DNA from: Streptomyces sp. NBC_00306 | Lineage (GTDB): Bacteria; Actinomycetota; Actinomycetes; Streptomycetales; Streptomycetaceae | Assembly: GCF_036169555.1 (NCBI RefSeq) | Contig: NZ_CP108032.1 | Span: 6,138,001-6,202,000, forward strand | DNA: 64,000 nucleotides | Direction of reading: 5' to 3' | In this document: positions 1 to 8,658 of the stretch, in pieces | Numbering within the stretch: position 1 is the stretch's first letter | Layout: each line of letters opens with the position of its first letter | Program-made: the position numbers and the translations under genes | Notes under the pieces: generated by a model | What the model saw: only the letters and a program-made list of their open reading frames with translations | Databases searched by the model: none | What the model was told of the DNA's origin: nothing

Positions 1-2
1 CG

Positions 3-1634
3 ATCCCCTTCGTCGTCGAGCACAAGGTCTTCTGCGCGGTCGGGATAATCGTGCTGCTGACGGTGATGAACCTGCGCGGTGTGAAGGAGTCGGGCAAGCT
101 CTTCGCGATCCCGACGTACGTCTTCGTCACCGGCGTGTTCATCATGATCGCCTGGGGTGCTTACCGGGGCCTCGTCCTCGACGACACCATGCGGGCCCCG
201 ACGGCGGACTTCGAGATCAAGCCCGAGCACCAGGGGCTCGCCGGCTTCGCCCTGGTCTTCCTGCTGCTGCGCGCGTTCTCCTCCGGCTGTGCCGCGCTCA
301 CCGGTGTCGAGGCGATCAGCAACGGAGTGCCGGCCTTCCGCAAGCCGAAGAGCAAGAACGCCGCGACCACGCTGGCCCTGATGGGCGGCCTGGCCGTCAC
401 CATGTTCTGCGGCATCATCGGCCTGGCCATGGCCACCGACGTGAAGATGGCCGAGCAGCCCGCGCACGATCTGCTCCGCGACGGCACCCCCGTCGGCGAG
501 AGCTACGTCCAGAACCCGGTGATCTCCCAGGTGGCGGCCGCCGTCTTCGGCGACGGGACGTTCTTCTTCATCGTCCTCGCCGCGGCCACCGCGCTCGTCC
601 TGTTCCTGGCCGCGAACACCGCGTACAACGGCTTCCCGCTGCTCGGCTCGATCCTCGCGCAGGACCGCTACCTGCCTCGCCAGCTGCACACCCGCGGCGA
701 CCGGCTCGCGTTCTCCAACGGCATCGTGCTGCTGGCCGGCGCGGCCATCCTGCTCGTCGGGATCTACGGAGCCGACTCCACCAAGCTGATCCAGCTCTAC
801 ATCGTCGGCGTCTTCGTGTCCTTCACGCTCAGCCAGACCGGCATGGTGCGGCACTGGAACCGTCATCTGCGGACCGAGAAGAACGCCGCCAAGCGCCGCC
901 ACATGATCCGCTCCCGGGCGATCAACACCTTCGGTGCCTTCTTCACCGGCCTGGTGCTCGTGGTCGTGCTCGCCACCAAGTTCACCCACGGCGCGTGGGT
1001 GGCCCTGCTGGGCATGGTGATCTTCTACGGCACGATGAGCGCGATCCGTAAGCACTACGACCGGGTCTCCGAGGAGATCGCGGCACCGGACGAGCCCAGC
1101 GACGACACCGCGCGGCCCTCCCGGGTGCACGCCATCGTGCTTGTCTCCAAGCTCCACAAGCCCACCCTGCGTGCCCTGTCGTACGCCAAGCTGATGCGGG
1201 TCGACAAGCTCGAGGCGCTCAGCATCAGCGTGGACACGGCCGAGACGAAGGCACTGCGCCAGGAGTGGGACCGGCGGGGCATCAATGTGCCGCTGAAGAT
1301 CCTCGACTCCCCGTATCGCGAGATCACCCGGCCGATCATCGAGTACGTGAAGGGACTGCGCCGCGAGAGCCCGCGGGACGTCGTGAGTGTCGTCATCCCC
1401 GAGTACGTGGTGGGCCACTGGTACGAGCACCTGCTGCACAACCAGAGCGCCCTGCGGCTCAAGGGCCGGCTGCTGTTCACGCCCGGTGTGATGGTCACCT
1501 CGGTGCCGTACCAGCTGGAGTCCTCGGAGGCGGCGAAGAAGCGGGCGCGCAAGCGCCAGGACTGGAGCGCACCCGGCTCGGTACGGCGCGGTCCTGTGGA
1601 CCAGCGGCCCAAGGAGCCGACCGGCAAGGGGTGA
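3..1634 (+). CDS. APC-superfamily amino acid permease (5' end outside window)
   Basis: Integral membrane transporter, probably for amino acids or another cation-coupled solute. The reading frame is open from base 3, so the true start lies left of the window; a GTG at 51 is in frame but sits inside a membrane segment. The visible part has about nine hydrophobic segments up to residue ~350, then a soluble C-terminal domain of ~170 residues (from about SRVHAIVLVSKL) that resembles the USP-like tail of this permease group. The last residues are rich in Lys and Arg. It lies ~100 bp upstream of an RNA methyltransferase gene on the same strand. The family is confident; the substrate cannot be told from sequence. 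Confidence 0.85.
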   Translation: MPFVVEHKVFCAVGIIVLLTVMNLRGVKESGKLFAIPTYVFVTGVFIMIAWGAYRGLVLDDTMRAPTADFEIKPEHQGLAGFALVFLLLRAFSSGCAALTGVEAISNGVPAFRKPKSKNAATTLALMGGLAVTMFCGIIGLAMATDVKMAEQPAHDLLRDGTPVGESYVQNPVISQVAAAVFGDGTFFFIVLAAATALVLFLAANTAYNGFPLLGSILAQDRYLPRQLHTRGDRLAFSNGIVLLAGAAILLVGIYGADSTKLIQLYIVGVFVSFTLSQTGMVRHWNRHLRTEKNAAKRRHMIRSRAINTFGAFFTGLVLVVVLATKFTHGAWVALLGMVIFYGTMSAIRKHYDRVSEEIAAPDEPSDDTARPSRVHAIVLVSKLHKPTLRALSYAKLMRVDKLEALSISVDTAETKALRQEWDRRGINVPLKILDSPYREITRPIIEYVKGLRRESPRDVVSVVIPEYVVGHWYEHLLHNQSALRLKGRLLFTPGVMVTSVPYQLESSEAAKKRARKRQDWSAPGSVRRGPVDQRPKEPTGKG

Positions 1635-1735
1635 GCCCGCGCTGAGACGTTCATGGCAAGCGGCCGGTCGGGACCCACGTACAGTGGTGGGTTGTTGTCC
1701 GGCCGTTTTCCTTTGATCCCTGGAGTCACCCCGCC

Positions 1736-3064
1736 ATGCAGAACGCACCTGAGTCTTCGCTGGTCGGGGAAGAGTACGAGGTCGAGGTCGGGCCGGTCGC
1801 CCACGGTGGCCACTGCATCGCCCGCACCGAGGAGGGGCGGGTGCTGTTCGTCCGGCACACGCTGCCCGGTGAGAAGGTCGTCGCCCGGGTCACCGAGGGC
1901 GAGGAGGACTCCCGCTTCCTGCGCGCCGACGCCGTACGGATCATCGACGCCTCCAAGGACCGCATCGAGGCGCCGTGCCCGTATTCCGGCCCGGGGAACT
2001 GCGGCGGCTGCGACTGGCAGCACGCCAAGCCGGGTGCCCAGCGCCGGCTCAAGGGCGAGGTGATCGCCGAACAGCTCGAGCGGCTCGCGGGCCTCACCCC
2101 CGAGGAGGCCGGCTGGGACGGCACGGTCATGCCGGCCGAGGGCGACAAACTGCCGCAGGGCGAGGTGCCGGCCTGGCGCACGCGCGTGCAGTACGCGATC
2201 GACACGGAGGGCCGCGCGGGTCTGCGCAAGCACCGCTCGCACGACGTCCAGCCGATCGACCACTGCATGATCGCGGCCCCGGGCGTGACGGAGCTGGGTA
2301 TCGAGAAGCAGGACTGGGCCCAGATGTCCACGGTCGAGGCGATCGCGGCCACCGGCTCCCACGACCGCCAGGTCATCCTGACCCCGAAGCCGGGCGGCCG
2401 GCTCCCGCTGGTCGAGCTGGACAAGCCGGTCTCGGTGCTGCGGGTGGACGAGCGCGACGGGGGAGTGCACCGGGTGCACGGCCGCGCCTTCGTCCGCGAG
2501 CGTGCCGACGACCGCACCTACCGCGTCGGCAACGGCGGCTTCTGGCAGGTCCATCCGCAGGCCGCGGACACCCTGATGAAGGCCGTCATGCAGGGCCTGC
2601 TCCCGCGCAAGGGCGACATGGCGCTGGACCTGTACTGCGGCGTCGGCCTGTTCGCGGGCGCCCTCGCCGACCGGGTGGGCGAGAAGGGCGCGGTGCTCGG
2701 CATCGAATCGAGCAAGCGCGCGGTCGAGGACGCGCGTCACAACCTGCAGAACTTCGACCGCGTCCGCATCGAACAGGGCAAGGTCGACCAGGTGCTGCCG
2801 CGCACGCAGATCACCGAGGTGGACCTGATCGTGCTCGACCCGCCGCGCGCGGGGGCGGGCAAGCAGACGGTGAAGCACCTGGCGGGCCTGGGAGCGCGCA
2901 AGATCGCGTACGTGGCGTGCGACCCGGCGGCGCTGGCGCGGGACATCTCGTACTTCGCGGAGAACGGGTACCGGGTGCGGACGCTGCGGGCGTTCGACCT
3001 GTTTCCGATGACGCATCACGTGGAGTGCGTGGCGATCCTGGAGCCTGCGGACAAGGGTGCCTGA
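1736..3064 (+). CDS. Class I SAM-dependent RNA (uracil-5) methyltransferase, TrmA/RlmD-like
   Basis: Predicted cytosolic enzyme that methylates C5 of a uridine in rRNA or tRNA. In order: an N-terminal TRAM RNA-binding domain (about residues 7-65), a Cys-rich patch (CPYSGPGNCGGCDW, ~81-95) like the Fe-S site of RlmD, a central RNA-binding part, and a Rossmann methyltransferase domain with motif I ALDLYCGVGLF. The motifs DPPRAG and AYVACDP carry the aspartate and catalytic cysteine of the family. At 442 aa it is full length. The ATG at 1736 follows GGAGTC with a suitable gap. This is a chromosomal housekeeping gene and marks the left boundary of the accessory DNA. Confidence 0.92.
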   Translation: MQNAPESSLVGEEYEVEVGPVAHGGHCIARTEEGRVLFVRHTLPGEKVVARVTEGEEDSRFLRADAVRIIDASKDRIEAPCPYSGPGNCGGCDWQHAKPGAQRRLKGEVIAEQLERLAGLTPEEAGWDGTVMPAEGDKLPQGEVPAWRTRVQYAIDTEGRAGLRKHRSHDVQPIDHCMIAAPGVTELGIEKQDWAQMSTVEAIAATGSHDRQVILTPKPGGRLPLVELDKPVSVLRVDERDGGVHRVHGRAFVRERADDRTYRVGNGGFWQVHPQAADTLMKAVMQGLLPRKGDMALDLYCGVGLFAGALADRVGEKGAVLGIESSKRAVEDARHNLQNFDRVRIEQGKVDQVLPRTQITEVDLIVLDPPRAGAGKQTVKHLAGLGARKIAYVACDPAALARDISYFAENGYRVRTLRAFDLFPMTHHVECVAILEPADKGA

Positions 3065-3523
3065 CCTGCAGCTTTTCGGCCTCCGTGGGTCTTCGGCCTC
3101 TTTTCGGCGATGCAACAGATGGATTGGTCGATCAGCCTGAGTTGGGGGGACTGACGTGCGACTTTCGGCGGCGGGGCAACCAATTCTCCACCGTCGCTGA
3201 TGGATTCAAAGAATTCTTGACGCTCAGTTGTCGCTCAATCTGACCTCCAGTCAGGTGGCGCGATGTTCCGCAGCCGAGCCCGAGCACGCGACCAAGCCAC
3301 GTGTGCTCCCGGAACATGAGTGCCCGACCTCCGGACTGGCTGGGGACCCGTACCGATCCTGTTGGCCATGGGCTCCGCCGTAGCCTGGTCGACTGCCCAT
3401 ACCAAAGCCATGGCGTTGGGAAGCTGACGTCGTTGACGCTTATGGCGCCAGCGCGGTTATTGGCGGCTAGCCGGCAGGCATGGGCCCTGCTCAGACTGCA
3501 CACATGGTGGTGCTGGTCTGGCT
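3065..3523. other. Non-coding, decayed junction segment
   Basis: No credible gene on either strand. Open frames here are low-complexity Arg/Ser/Pro readings without a family signature or ribosome binding site. Base composition is less GC-rich than in neighbouring genes. It leads into two gene remnants and probably belongs to the same decayed insertion region. Confidence 0.5.
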
Positions 3524-4070
3524 TCAGGATGCCAACTCTGGCGTGTCGCCCCATGAGTCGTCGAGGAACGGGCTGGGCTTTCCGTGCCAGAAGACGTGCA
3601 CACTGTCGCGGGCGCGTGTCGCCGCCACGAACAGTAGGGACCGGGCCTGCTGGATCTCGTGCCGGCAACGGACAGGGTCTCCGTCGCGCAGGTTGTTGAC
3701 GGCCTTGCGCGGCACGATTCTGTCCGCCACGCCCGCGATGACCATTCGCTGTTGGTACTCCAGCCCCTTGAACCGGAACATCGTGCCGATGTGCACGCCA
3801 GTGGAACCGTGCGGGCCGTCGGAACGGATCTCCACCGAGTCGATGTTGTGCAACTTGAGCCAGCTCTTCCAGCTCTGCGGGGGAGGTCCGCCCCGGACTC
3901 CGCGACCCTCTCTCCGGTATCCGGGGCTTTGTCGATCACGTCGTCGCACGCGTCGAGTTCGGCGAACGCCGGCTTGGCTGTCCACCCAACTCCCTAGCCG
4001 CGACCAGGTCGGCTTGCCGGGACCGTCCGGCTGCTTCCGGAGGGCGACCAGAGGGTTGTTTCGCATATTC
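3524..4070 (-). pseudogene. UvrD/PcrA-type helicase, C-terminal remnant with frameshifts
   Basis: The downstream part of this frame reads HIGTMFRFKGLEY, then VAATRARD near the end. These are the motif V/VI surroundings of superfamily 1 helicases, where the final Arg contacts ATP. Upstream, the similarity moves between frames: NPLVALRKQPDGPG and WSRLGSWVDSQAG are in this frame, KPAFAELDACDDVIDKAPD is in another, and LKLHNIDSVEI is back in this one. At least two frameshifts are therefore needed. Only the last ~180 codons of a gene normally 600-700 codons long remain, and there is no start or N-terminal Walker A. It is probably a relic of an older mobile or stress-response gene. The remnant status is confident; the exact parent is not. 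Confidence 0.7.
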
Positions 4071-4139
4071 CCTGCCATTGGACCTCGAGACTGGGAGCGA
4101 CGAGGACCGAGGAGTACCCGGGGCCCTGTCCGCCCCGCC

Positions 4140-4647
4140 GGCCTGGCGGTCACCTTCGACGCCACACCCCGCCGAACTGCTGCACGACGTCCACGGCGAA
4201 CTGCCCGACCTCTATCTCGAGGACAGGTACAGCGACCAGGAGCGGCTGTTCCAAGACCTGACACCGCCGTACGAGGCGTACCCGCCTCTGCTCACCCGCA
4301 GCTGGAGCCACGCCGTCAAGACCGACGACATGCAGACTTTCCTCACCCCGGAGGGACTCGGCGGTGTACGCCACCGCTACGCCACCAGCGGTTCCGGCGG
4401 ACTGGCTTGGCGGGCTTGGGGCGGGTACCCCAGCGAGCCGCACTGGACGTCGCGCTTCTCGTTCGGTACGCCCACCACGCTCGTCGCGGCCTTCACCGCC
4501 TCGCTCATCTCCACCGAACCGCTGCAGCGCACCGTCCAGGACGTCCCCGCCCCCACCCCGCCGCGCCCTCTACGTCGCCACCCCGACAGGCAAGCAACAG
4601 CATGCGCTGCGCCCGACACTCGGAGAGTCTCTCCTTGCTGCGCGTGA
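4140..4647 (+). pseudogene. DUF317 protein remnant
   Basis: The translated stretch from about PAELLHDVHGELPDLY to LISTEPLQRTVQD matches the style of the Streptomyces DUF317 domain, including DMQTFLTPEGL, RYATSGSGGLAWRAWGGY and PHWTSRFSFGTPTTLVAAF. DUF317 proteins are common near mobile elements and variable loci in actinomycetes; their function is unknown. The N-terminal context is missing, no ribosome binding site precedes a start, and the similarity ends in a Pro/Arg-rich out-of-frame tail. I call it a broken gene. Together with the adjacent helicase remnant it marks an old insertion or deletion site next to the RiPP cluster. Confidence 0.65.
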
Positions 4648-4666
4648 CGCCAACGTACAAGTCACC

Positions 4667-4700
4667 AAGGGGGGCCGGGACGGTTGTCCCGGCCCCCCTT
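4667..4700. terminator. Strong bidirectional hairpin terminator
   Basis: A perfect 15-bp stem (4667-4681 with 4686-4700) closes on a GGTT loop. It sits 28 bp past the stop of the C-methyltransferase gene, the last gene of the minus-strand sugar operon, and also ends the DUF317 remnant strand. The minus-strand transcript ends in an A/G-rich tail without a U-tract, as is common in Streptomyces. Confidence 0.85.
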
Positions 4701-4728
4701 GCTGCCCCGCCGCAGGCGTAGACGGGGG

Positions 4729-5946
4729 TCAGACAACGCGCACGTGCGGAGTGTAGAAGATCCACTTGCCGCCCCGCGCGCGGAACTCCTGCTCCTTCGC
4801 CATGATCTCCTCCGCGTGATTCCAGGCGAAGAGCAGCGCGTATTCGGGGTAGGGGTCGCCGAAGGCGTCCGAGGGCCGGACCGGGATGTGGGAGCCGGGA
4901 GTGAGCCGCCCCTGCTTGGCGGGCGTAGTGTCGCAGACGAAGGAAATCAGCTCAGGCCCGATGCCGCAGTAGTTGGCGACGGTGGCGCTCTTGGCCGTGG
5001 CTCCGTACGCGACGACCCGGTGGCCTTCCGCCCGCAACCGGGTGAGCAAGGCGGTCAGCTCGTCGCGGGTGCGCCGGACGTCGGCGGCGAAGCGCTCCAG
5101 CGTGGCCGGCTCGGCGAGTCCCTTGCTGTCCTCGTCGGCCAGCAGCTCGGCCACGGCCGCCGTGGGCACCCGTGTGCCCTGGCGTGCGAGGGTGTAGCGG
5201 ACCTCGCCGCCGTGCACGGGCAGACGGAGGACGTCGACCAGCTCGAAGCCGTAGCGGAGGGCCATGTTCCGCACCGAACGGGCCGTGAAGAAGTAGAAGT
5301 GCTCGTCGTAGATCTGGTCGAAAGAGGTCCGCTCGACGATCTCGCCGAGGTAGGGGTCCTCGAAGACGAACACCCCGTCCGGCTTGAGCAGCGCGTCCAA
5401 ACCGCGGAAGATCGAGTCCAGGTAGGGGACGTGGCACAGGGTGTTGGCGGCGTAGACGACATCCGCCCGGCCGTCGGTGGCAGCGATGTCGAGCGCTGTC
5501 TCCTCCTCGAAGAACGCGGTACGGACCCGCACTCCCTTGGCCCGCGCCCGGTCGGCCACGCCCGCTGAGGGATCGACACCCAGATGACGCCCCCCGGCCG
5601 CGGCGACGGTCGCCAGCATGACGCCGTCGTTGCAGCCGATCTCGACGACGAAGGGGTCCTGGCTGTCGTCCACGCCGGCGAGGATGCCGCGGGCCGTGGT
5701 CTCGAAGTGCTCCCGCATCACCGAGGAGCCCGAGGAGTGGTACGGGTAGTCCTCGTGGAACATCCGCTCGCGGGGAACCTCCTCCATCAACTGCACCATC
5801 GTGCACGAACCGCACCGCCCGACGGCGAGCCTGAAGAAGAACTCGCCTTCGGTCTCCCCGGGCTCGGGGAAGGCGTCGGAGTTGGGCTGCGCCCCCAGAT
5901 CGAGGAACTCGGTCAGCGGTCCCGCGCAGATACGGCAGGTGGTCAT
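4729..5946 (-). CDS. NDP-hexose 3-C-methyltransferase (EvaC/TylC3-like)
   Basis: Predicted to add a methyl group from SAM to C3 of a 3-amino-4-keto (or 3-hydroxy-4-keto) dTDP-deoxyhexose in the cytosol. The N-terminus has the zinc-binding pairs CRIC and CGSC seen in TylC3. Next come the EDYPYHSSGSS segment, SAM motif I VVEIGCNDGVML (about residues 98-109), and the family C-terminal domain (GATAKSATVANYCGI, then CDTTPAKQGRLTPG). At 405 aa it is full length. It is the promoter-distal gene of the sugar operon and its ATG overlaps the upstream stop by 4 bp. With the aminotransferase and 2,3-dehydratase it points to a vancosamine-type branched aminosugar. Confident family; substrate inferred from neighbours. 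Confidence 0.88.
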   Translation of the reverse strand: MTTCRICAGPLTEFLDLGAQPNSDAFPEPGETEGEFFFRLAVGRCGSCTMVQLMEEVPRERMFHEDYPYHSSGSSVMREHFETTARGILAGVDDSQDPFVVEIGCNDGVMLATVAAAGGRHLGVDPSAGVADRARAKGVRVRTAFFEEETALDIAATDGRADVVYAANTLCHVPYLDSIFRGLDALLKPDGVFVFEDPYLGEIVERTSFDQIYDEHFYFFTARSVRNMALRYGFELVDVLRLPVHGGEVRYTLARQGTRVPTAAVAELLADEDSKGLAEPATLERFAADVRRTRDELTALLTRLRAEGHRVVAYGATAKSATVANYCGIGPELISFVCDTTPAKQGRLTPGSHIPVRPSDAFGDPYPEYALLFAWNHAEEIMAKEQEFRARGGKWIFYTPHVRVV

Positions 5947-6515
5947 CGGTTCTCCTGAGGATGTGCGAAGAGCGGAAGCATGCCCTCGTCGGCGGCTTCC
6001 GCGAGGGTGACCGCCAGCCGGTCCCGTTGCGAGAGGACCGGGGTGATGTCACGGGGAATGGGCAGGCCGAGTTCCGGGTCCAGGACGGACACGGCGAGCT
6101 CGTGCTCTGGGACGTAGCCGGTCGACAGCAGGTAGGACATGACCGTGTCGTCCTCCAGGGCCACGAAAGCGTGCCCCACGCCGGGCGGGAGGTACACGGC
6201 GCGGAAGGTCCGGTCGTCCAGGACGACGGAGTCCCAGGTGCCGAACGCCGGCGAACCGACGCGGAGGTCGACGACGAAATCCAGCGCCGAACCGCGCGGA
6301 CAGTGGACGTACTTCTCGGTGCCCGGGGACACGGCGGTGTAGTGCACACCCCGCACCACGCCCCTGCGGGAAAGACTCTGACTGGCCTGTCTCACCGGGA
6401 AGAGCGGCCCGAAGGCCCGCTCCTGGAAGGTGGAGACGAACAGGCCGCGGTCGTCCACGTAGCGGGTGGGGGTGTACTCCACCGCGCCGGGCACCGAGAG
6501 CTCGCGTGCCTTCAC
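5943..6515 (-). CDS. dTDP-4-keto-deoxyhexose 5-epimerase (EvaD/RmlC-like)
   Basis: A cupin-fold epimerase of 190 aa that inverts C5 (and/or C3) of a 4-keto dTDP-sugar, giving an L-configured product. Visible family motifs are YVDDRGLFVSTF, RGVHYT with the catalytic His, CPRGSALDFVVDLR, the PPGVGHAF turn, and a Tyr in YLLSTGYVPEHE. I chose the GTG at 6515 because it forms the same GTGA overlap with the upstream stop as the other genes of this operon; a longer frame reaches 6689 but overlaps the aminotransferase. In the Eva pathway the equivalent enzyme acts after C-methylation. A second RmlC-like gene at 31697 belongs to the polysaccharide cluster. Confidence 0.88.
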   Translation of the reverse strand: MKARELSVPGAVEYTPTRYVDDRGLFVSTFQERAFGPLFPVRQASQSLSRRGVVRGVHYTAVSPGTEKYVHCPRGSALDFVVDLRVGSPAFGTWDSVVLDDRTFRAVYLPPGVGHAFVALEDDTVMSYLLSTGYVPEHELAVSVLDPELGLPIPRDITPVLSQRDRLAVTLAEAADEGMLPLFAHPQENR

Positions 6516-7624
6516 GACAGTTCCGCCAGTACGTCGCGCAGCGTGCCGATCACCCGGTCCTGCACATCGCGTGGCAGCGAGGGGTACATGGGAAGCGAGA
6601 AGATCTCGCCCGCGAGGGCCTCCGTGACCGGAAGCGTGCCCCGGGAGTAACCGAGGTGGGTGAAGCCGGACATGGTGTGCACCGGCCACGGATAGCTGAT
6701 GTTGAGGGAGATACCGCGTGCCTTCAATGCCTCGATGACGCGCTCCCGTTGGGGATGGCGGACCACGTAGACGTAGTAGACGTGGTCGTTGCCGGGCGCG
6801 GTGGCCGGAAGGATCAGCTCGGTGTCCGCCAATCCCTCGGCATAGCGCCGGGCGACAGCGCGACGGCCCTCGATGTAGGCGTCGAGGCGACCGAGTTTGC
6901 GGCGCAGGATCTCGGCCTGAAGCTCGTCGAGCCGGCTGTTGTGCCCGGGCGTCTCGACGACGTAGTACCGCTCCTCCATGCCGTAGTACCGCAGTCGGCG
7001 CAACCGGTCGGCCACGGCCGCGTCGGAGGTGATCGCCGCGCCGCCGTCGCCGTACGCCCCGAGCACCTTCGTCGGGTAGAAGGAGAACGCGGAGGCGTCA
7101 CCGACGGTGCCAGCCTGCCGGCCGTGTCGGCGGGCGCCATGCGCCTGGGCGCAGTCCTCGAGGAGAACCAGGCCGTGTGCCGCGGCGAGTTCCTTCAGCA
7201 CCTCCATGTCGGCGCACTGTCCGTAGAGGTGGACCGGGAGGATGCAGCGTGTCCGGGGGGTGATCGCCGCGGCGACCTGGTCGGTGTCCATGAGGAAGTC
7301 CTCCTCACGCACATCGACGAAGACCGGGGTGGCACCGGCCGCGTCGATCGCCACCACCGTGGGGGCGGCCGTGTTCGACACGGTGATCACCTCGTCGCCC
7401 GGGCCGACCCCCAGGGCTTGGAGGGCGAGCTTGATCGCGTTGGTGCCGTTGTCCAGGCCCACGCAGTGGTCCACGCCGTGGTAGGCGGCGAACTCCGTCT
7501 CGAAGCCGTGCACGCTCTTGCCGAGCACGAGCTGCCCGGAGCCGAAGACCGTTTCGACGGCGTCCAGGATGTCCGTACGCTCCTTCGCGTACTCCTCCAG
7601 GTAGTCCCAGACGTACGTGGTCAC
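6512..7624 (-). CDS. PLP-dependent sugar 3-aminotransferase (DegT/DnrJ/EryC1 family, EvaB-like)
   Basis: Transfers an amino group to a keto-deoxyhexose on dTDP. It has 370 aa, the usual size. The PLP lysine lies in SFYPTKVLGAYGDGG (about residues 175-189). GLDNGTNAIKLAL and LPVHLYGQCADM are the cofactor-phosphate and active-site stretches, and VLLEDCAQAHGA holds the Asp that pairs with the PLP nitrogen. The GTG at 7624 overlaps the ketoreductase stop (GTGA). Next to a 2,3-dehydratase, which yields a 3-keto intermediate, the likely reaction is C3 amination, as by EvaB or TylB-type enzymes. A C4 aminotransferase is less likely because a dedicated 4-ketoreductase is also present. Confidence 0.9.
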   Translation of the reverse strand: MTTYVWDYLEEYAKERTDILDAVETVFGSGQLVLGKSVHGFETEFAAYHGVDHCVGLDNGTNAIKLALQALGVGPGDEVITVSNTAAPTVVAIDAAGATPVFVDVREEDFLMDTDQVAAAITPRTRCILPVHLYGQCADMEVLKELAAAHGLVLLEDCAQAHGARRHGRQAGTVGDASAFSFYPTKVLGAYGDGGAAITSDAAVADRLRRLRYYGMEERYYVVETPGHNSRLDELQAEILRRKLGRLDAYIEGRRAVARRYAEGLADTELILPATAPGNDHVYYVYVVRHPQRERVIEALKARGISLNISYPWPVHTMSGFTHLGYSRGTLPVTEALAGEIFSLPMYPSLPRDVQDRVIGTLRDVLAELS

Positions 7625-8658
7625 AGGTGGATCCCTTCCTTGGTCGAGAGACCGGCGTGCGGGGGTGTGGGGGTGTGTACGTGTCCGGTATATGCGGAGT
7701 GTGCGGCGACGGCCTGTTCCAGCGCGTCGCGCAGGACTGCCCGGGGCCGCCACCCGGTGACCGACCGGAAGGCGGACGAATCGGCGCGTACGCTGCGGAA
7801 GTTCATGCCGATGGCACCTTCCGGCGGGTTCACCCGCAGCACGGGTACCGGTGGATGCCCGGTGTGCCGACCGACGATCTCGGCGATCGTCCGGAACACA
7901 TCCCCGAGGCCGTGGCCGAATCCGCAGCCGGCGTCCCAGTATCGGCCGGCGAGGGCTTCCGCGTGGTCCAGCGCCGACAGGAAGGCGCCGGCCGTGTCCT
8001 CGACATGGAGGAGATCGACTTCGATCGTGCCGTCGTGCCACATGGTCAGCGGCTCACCGGCGACGGCCCGCCGGATCATGGCCGCCACCACGCCCCGGCC
8101 GAGGTCTCCCGGTACGGGGCCGTGGCCGTAGACGGTCGGCAGCCGCAGGACCACGCCACGGAGCGAGCCCGCCGCGGAGGCCGCCCGCAGAGCACGCTCC
8201 GAGGTCAGTTTCTGCCGTTCGTATGCGTTCGCCGGGGCCGGGCCGCCGGGCGGGAGGACCGTACTTGCGTAGATCACCGTGGGCGGCGGCCCGCCGGCCC
8301 GGCCGGAGCTGAGGCTCTCGATGAGGTCGCGCGTCACTGTGACGTTGGCCCGTTCGCCCTCCGGGTCGCCGTCCCTGGTCCGCCAGTCGCCCGCGGCCGA
8401 CCGGTGGGTGACCAGGTGGATCACGGCGTCCGAGCCCGCCACCGCTTCGGCGAGCGAGACGGGATCGGTGAGGTCGGCCGTGCGGACGTCCAGTTCCGCG
8501 AGGCCGTCACCGGCCACGGTGCAAGGGCGGCGCGACACCGTACGCAACCGGACCGGCCGACCGCGCAGGAGCGCGACGACGGCCGAACCGATGTAACCCG
8601 ACGCACCGAGCACCGTGACCAGAGGGCGGGCAACTGGTGTCCGGGCCCCGGCCATCAC
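7621..8658 (-). CDS. NDP-hexose 4-ketoreductase (EvaE/EryBIV-like)
   Basis: NAD(P)-dependent short-chain-type enzyme predicted to reduce the C4 ketone as the last step of the deoxysugar pathway. The Rossmann motif GASGYIGSAV is near residue 18, the catalytic Tyr and Lys are in AYERQK, and VIHLVTHRS is typical of the EryBIV/AveBIV group. Length about 345 aa. Two starts are possible: GTG at 8658 (4-bp overlap with the dehydratase stop) or ATG at 8655 (1-bp overlap). The GTG matches the pattern of the other junctions in this operon. Epimerase/dehydratase folds are broad, so the reductase role rests on these motifs and on neighbours supplying every other step. Confidence 0.85.
   Translation of the reverse strand: MMAGARTPVARPLVTVLGASGYIGSAVVALLRGRPVRLRTVSRRPCTVAGDGLAELDVRTADLTDPVSLAEAVAGSDAVIHLVTHRSAAGDWRTRDGDPEGERANVTVTRDLIESLSSGRAGGPPPTVIYASTVLPPGGPAPANAYERQKLTSERALRAASAAGSLRGVVLRLPTVYGHGPVPGDLGRGVVAAMIRRAVAGEPLTMWHDGTIEVDLLHVEDTAGAFLSALDHAEALAGRYWDAGCGFGHGLGDVFRTIAEIVGRHTGHPPVPVLRVNPPEGAIGMNFRSVRADSSAFRSVTGWRPRAVLRDALEQAVAAHSAYTGHVHTPTPPHAGLSTKEGIHL

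Noticed and set aside
1055..3115. 686-codon minus-strand frame opposite the permease end and RNA methyltransferase
   Set aside because: Antisense shadow; it spans two unrelated plus-strand genes and has no recognisable domain.
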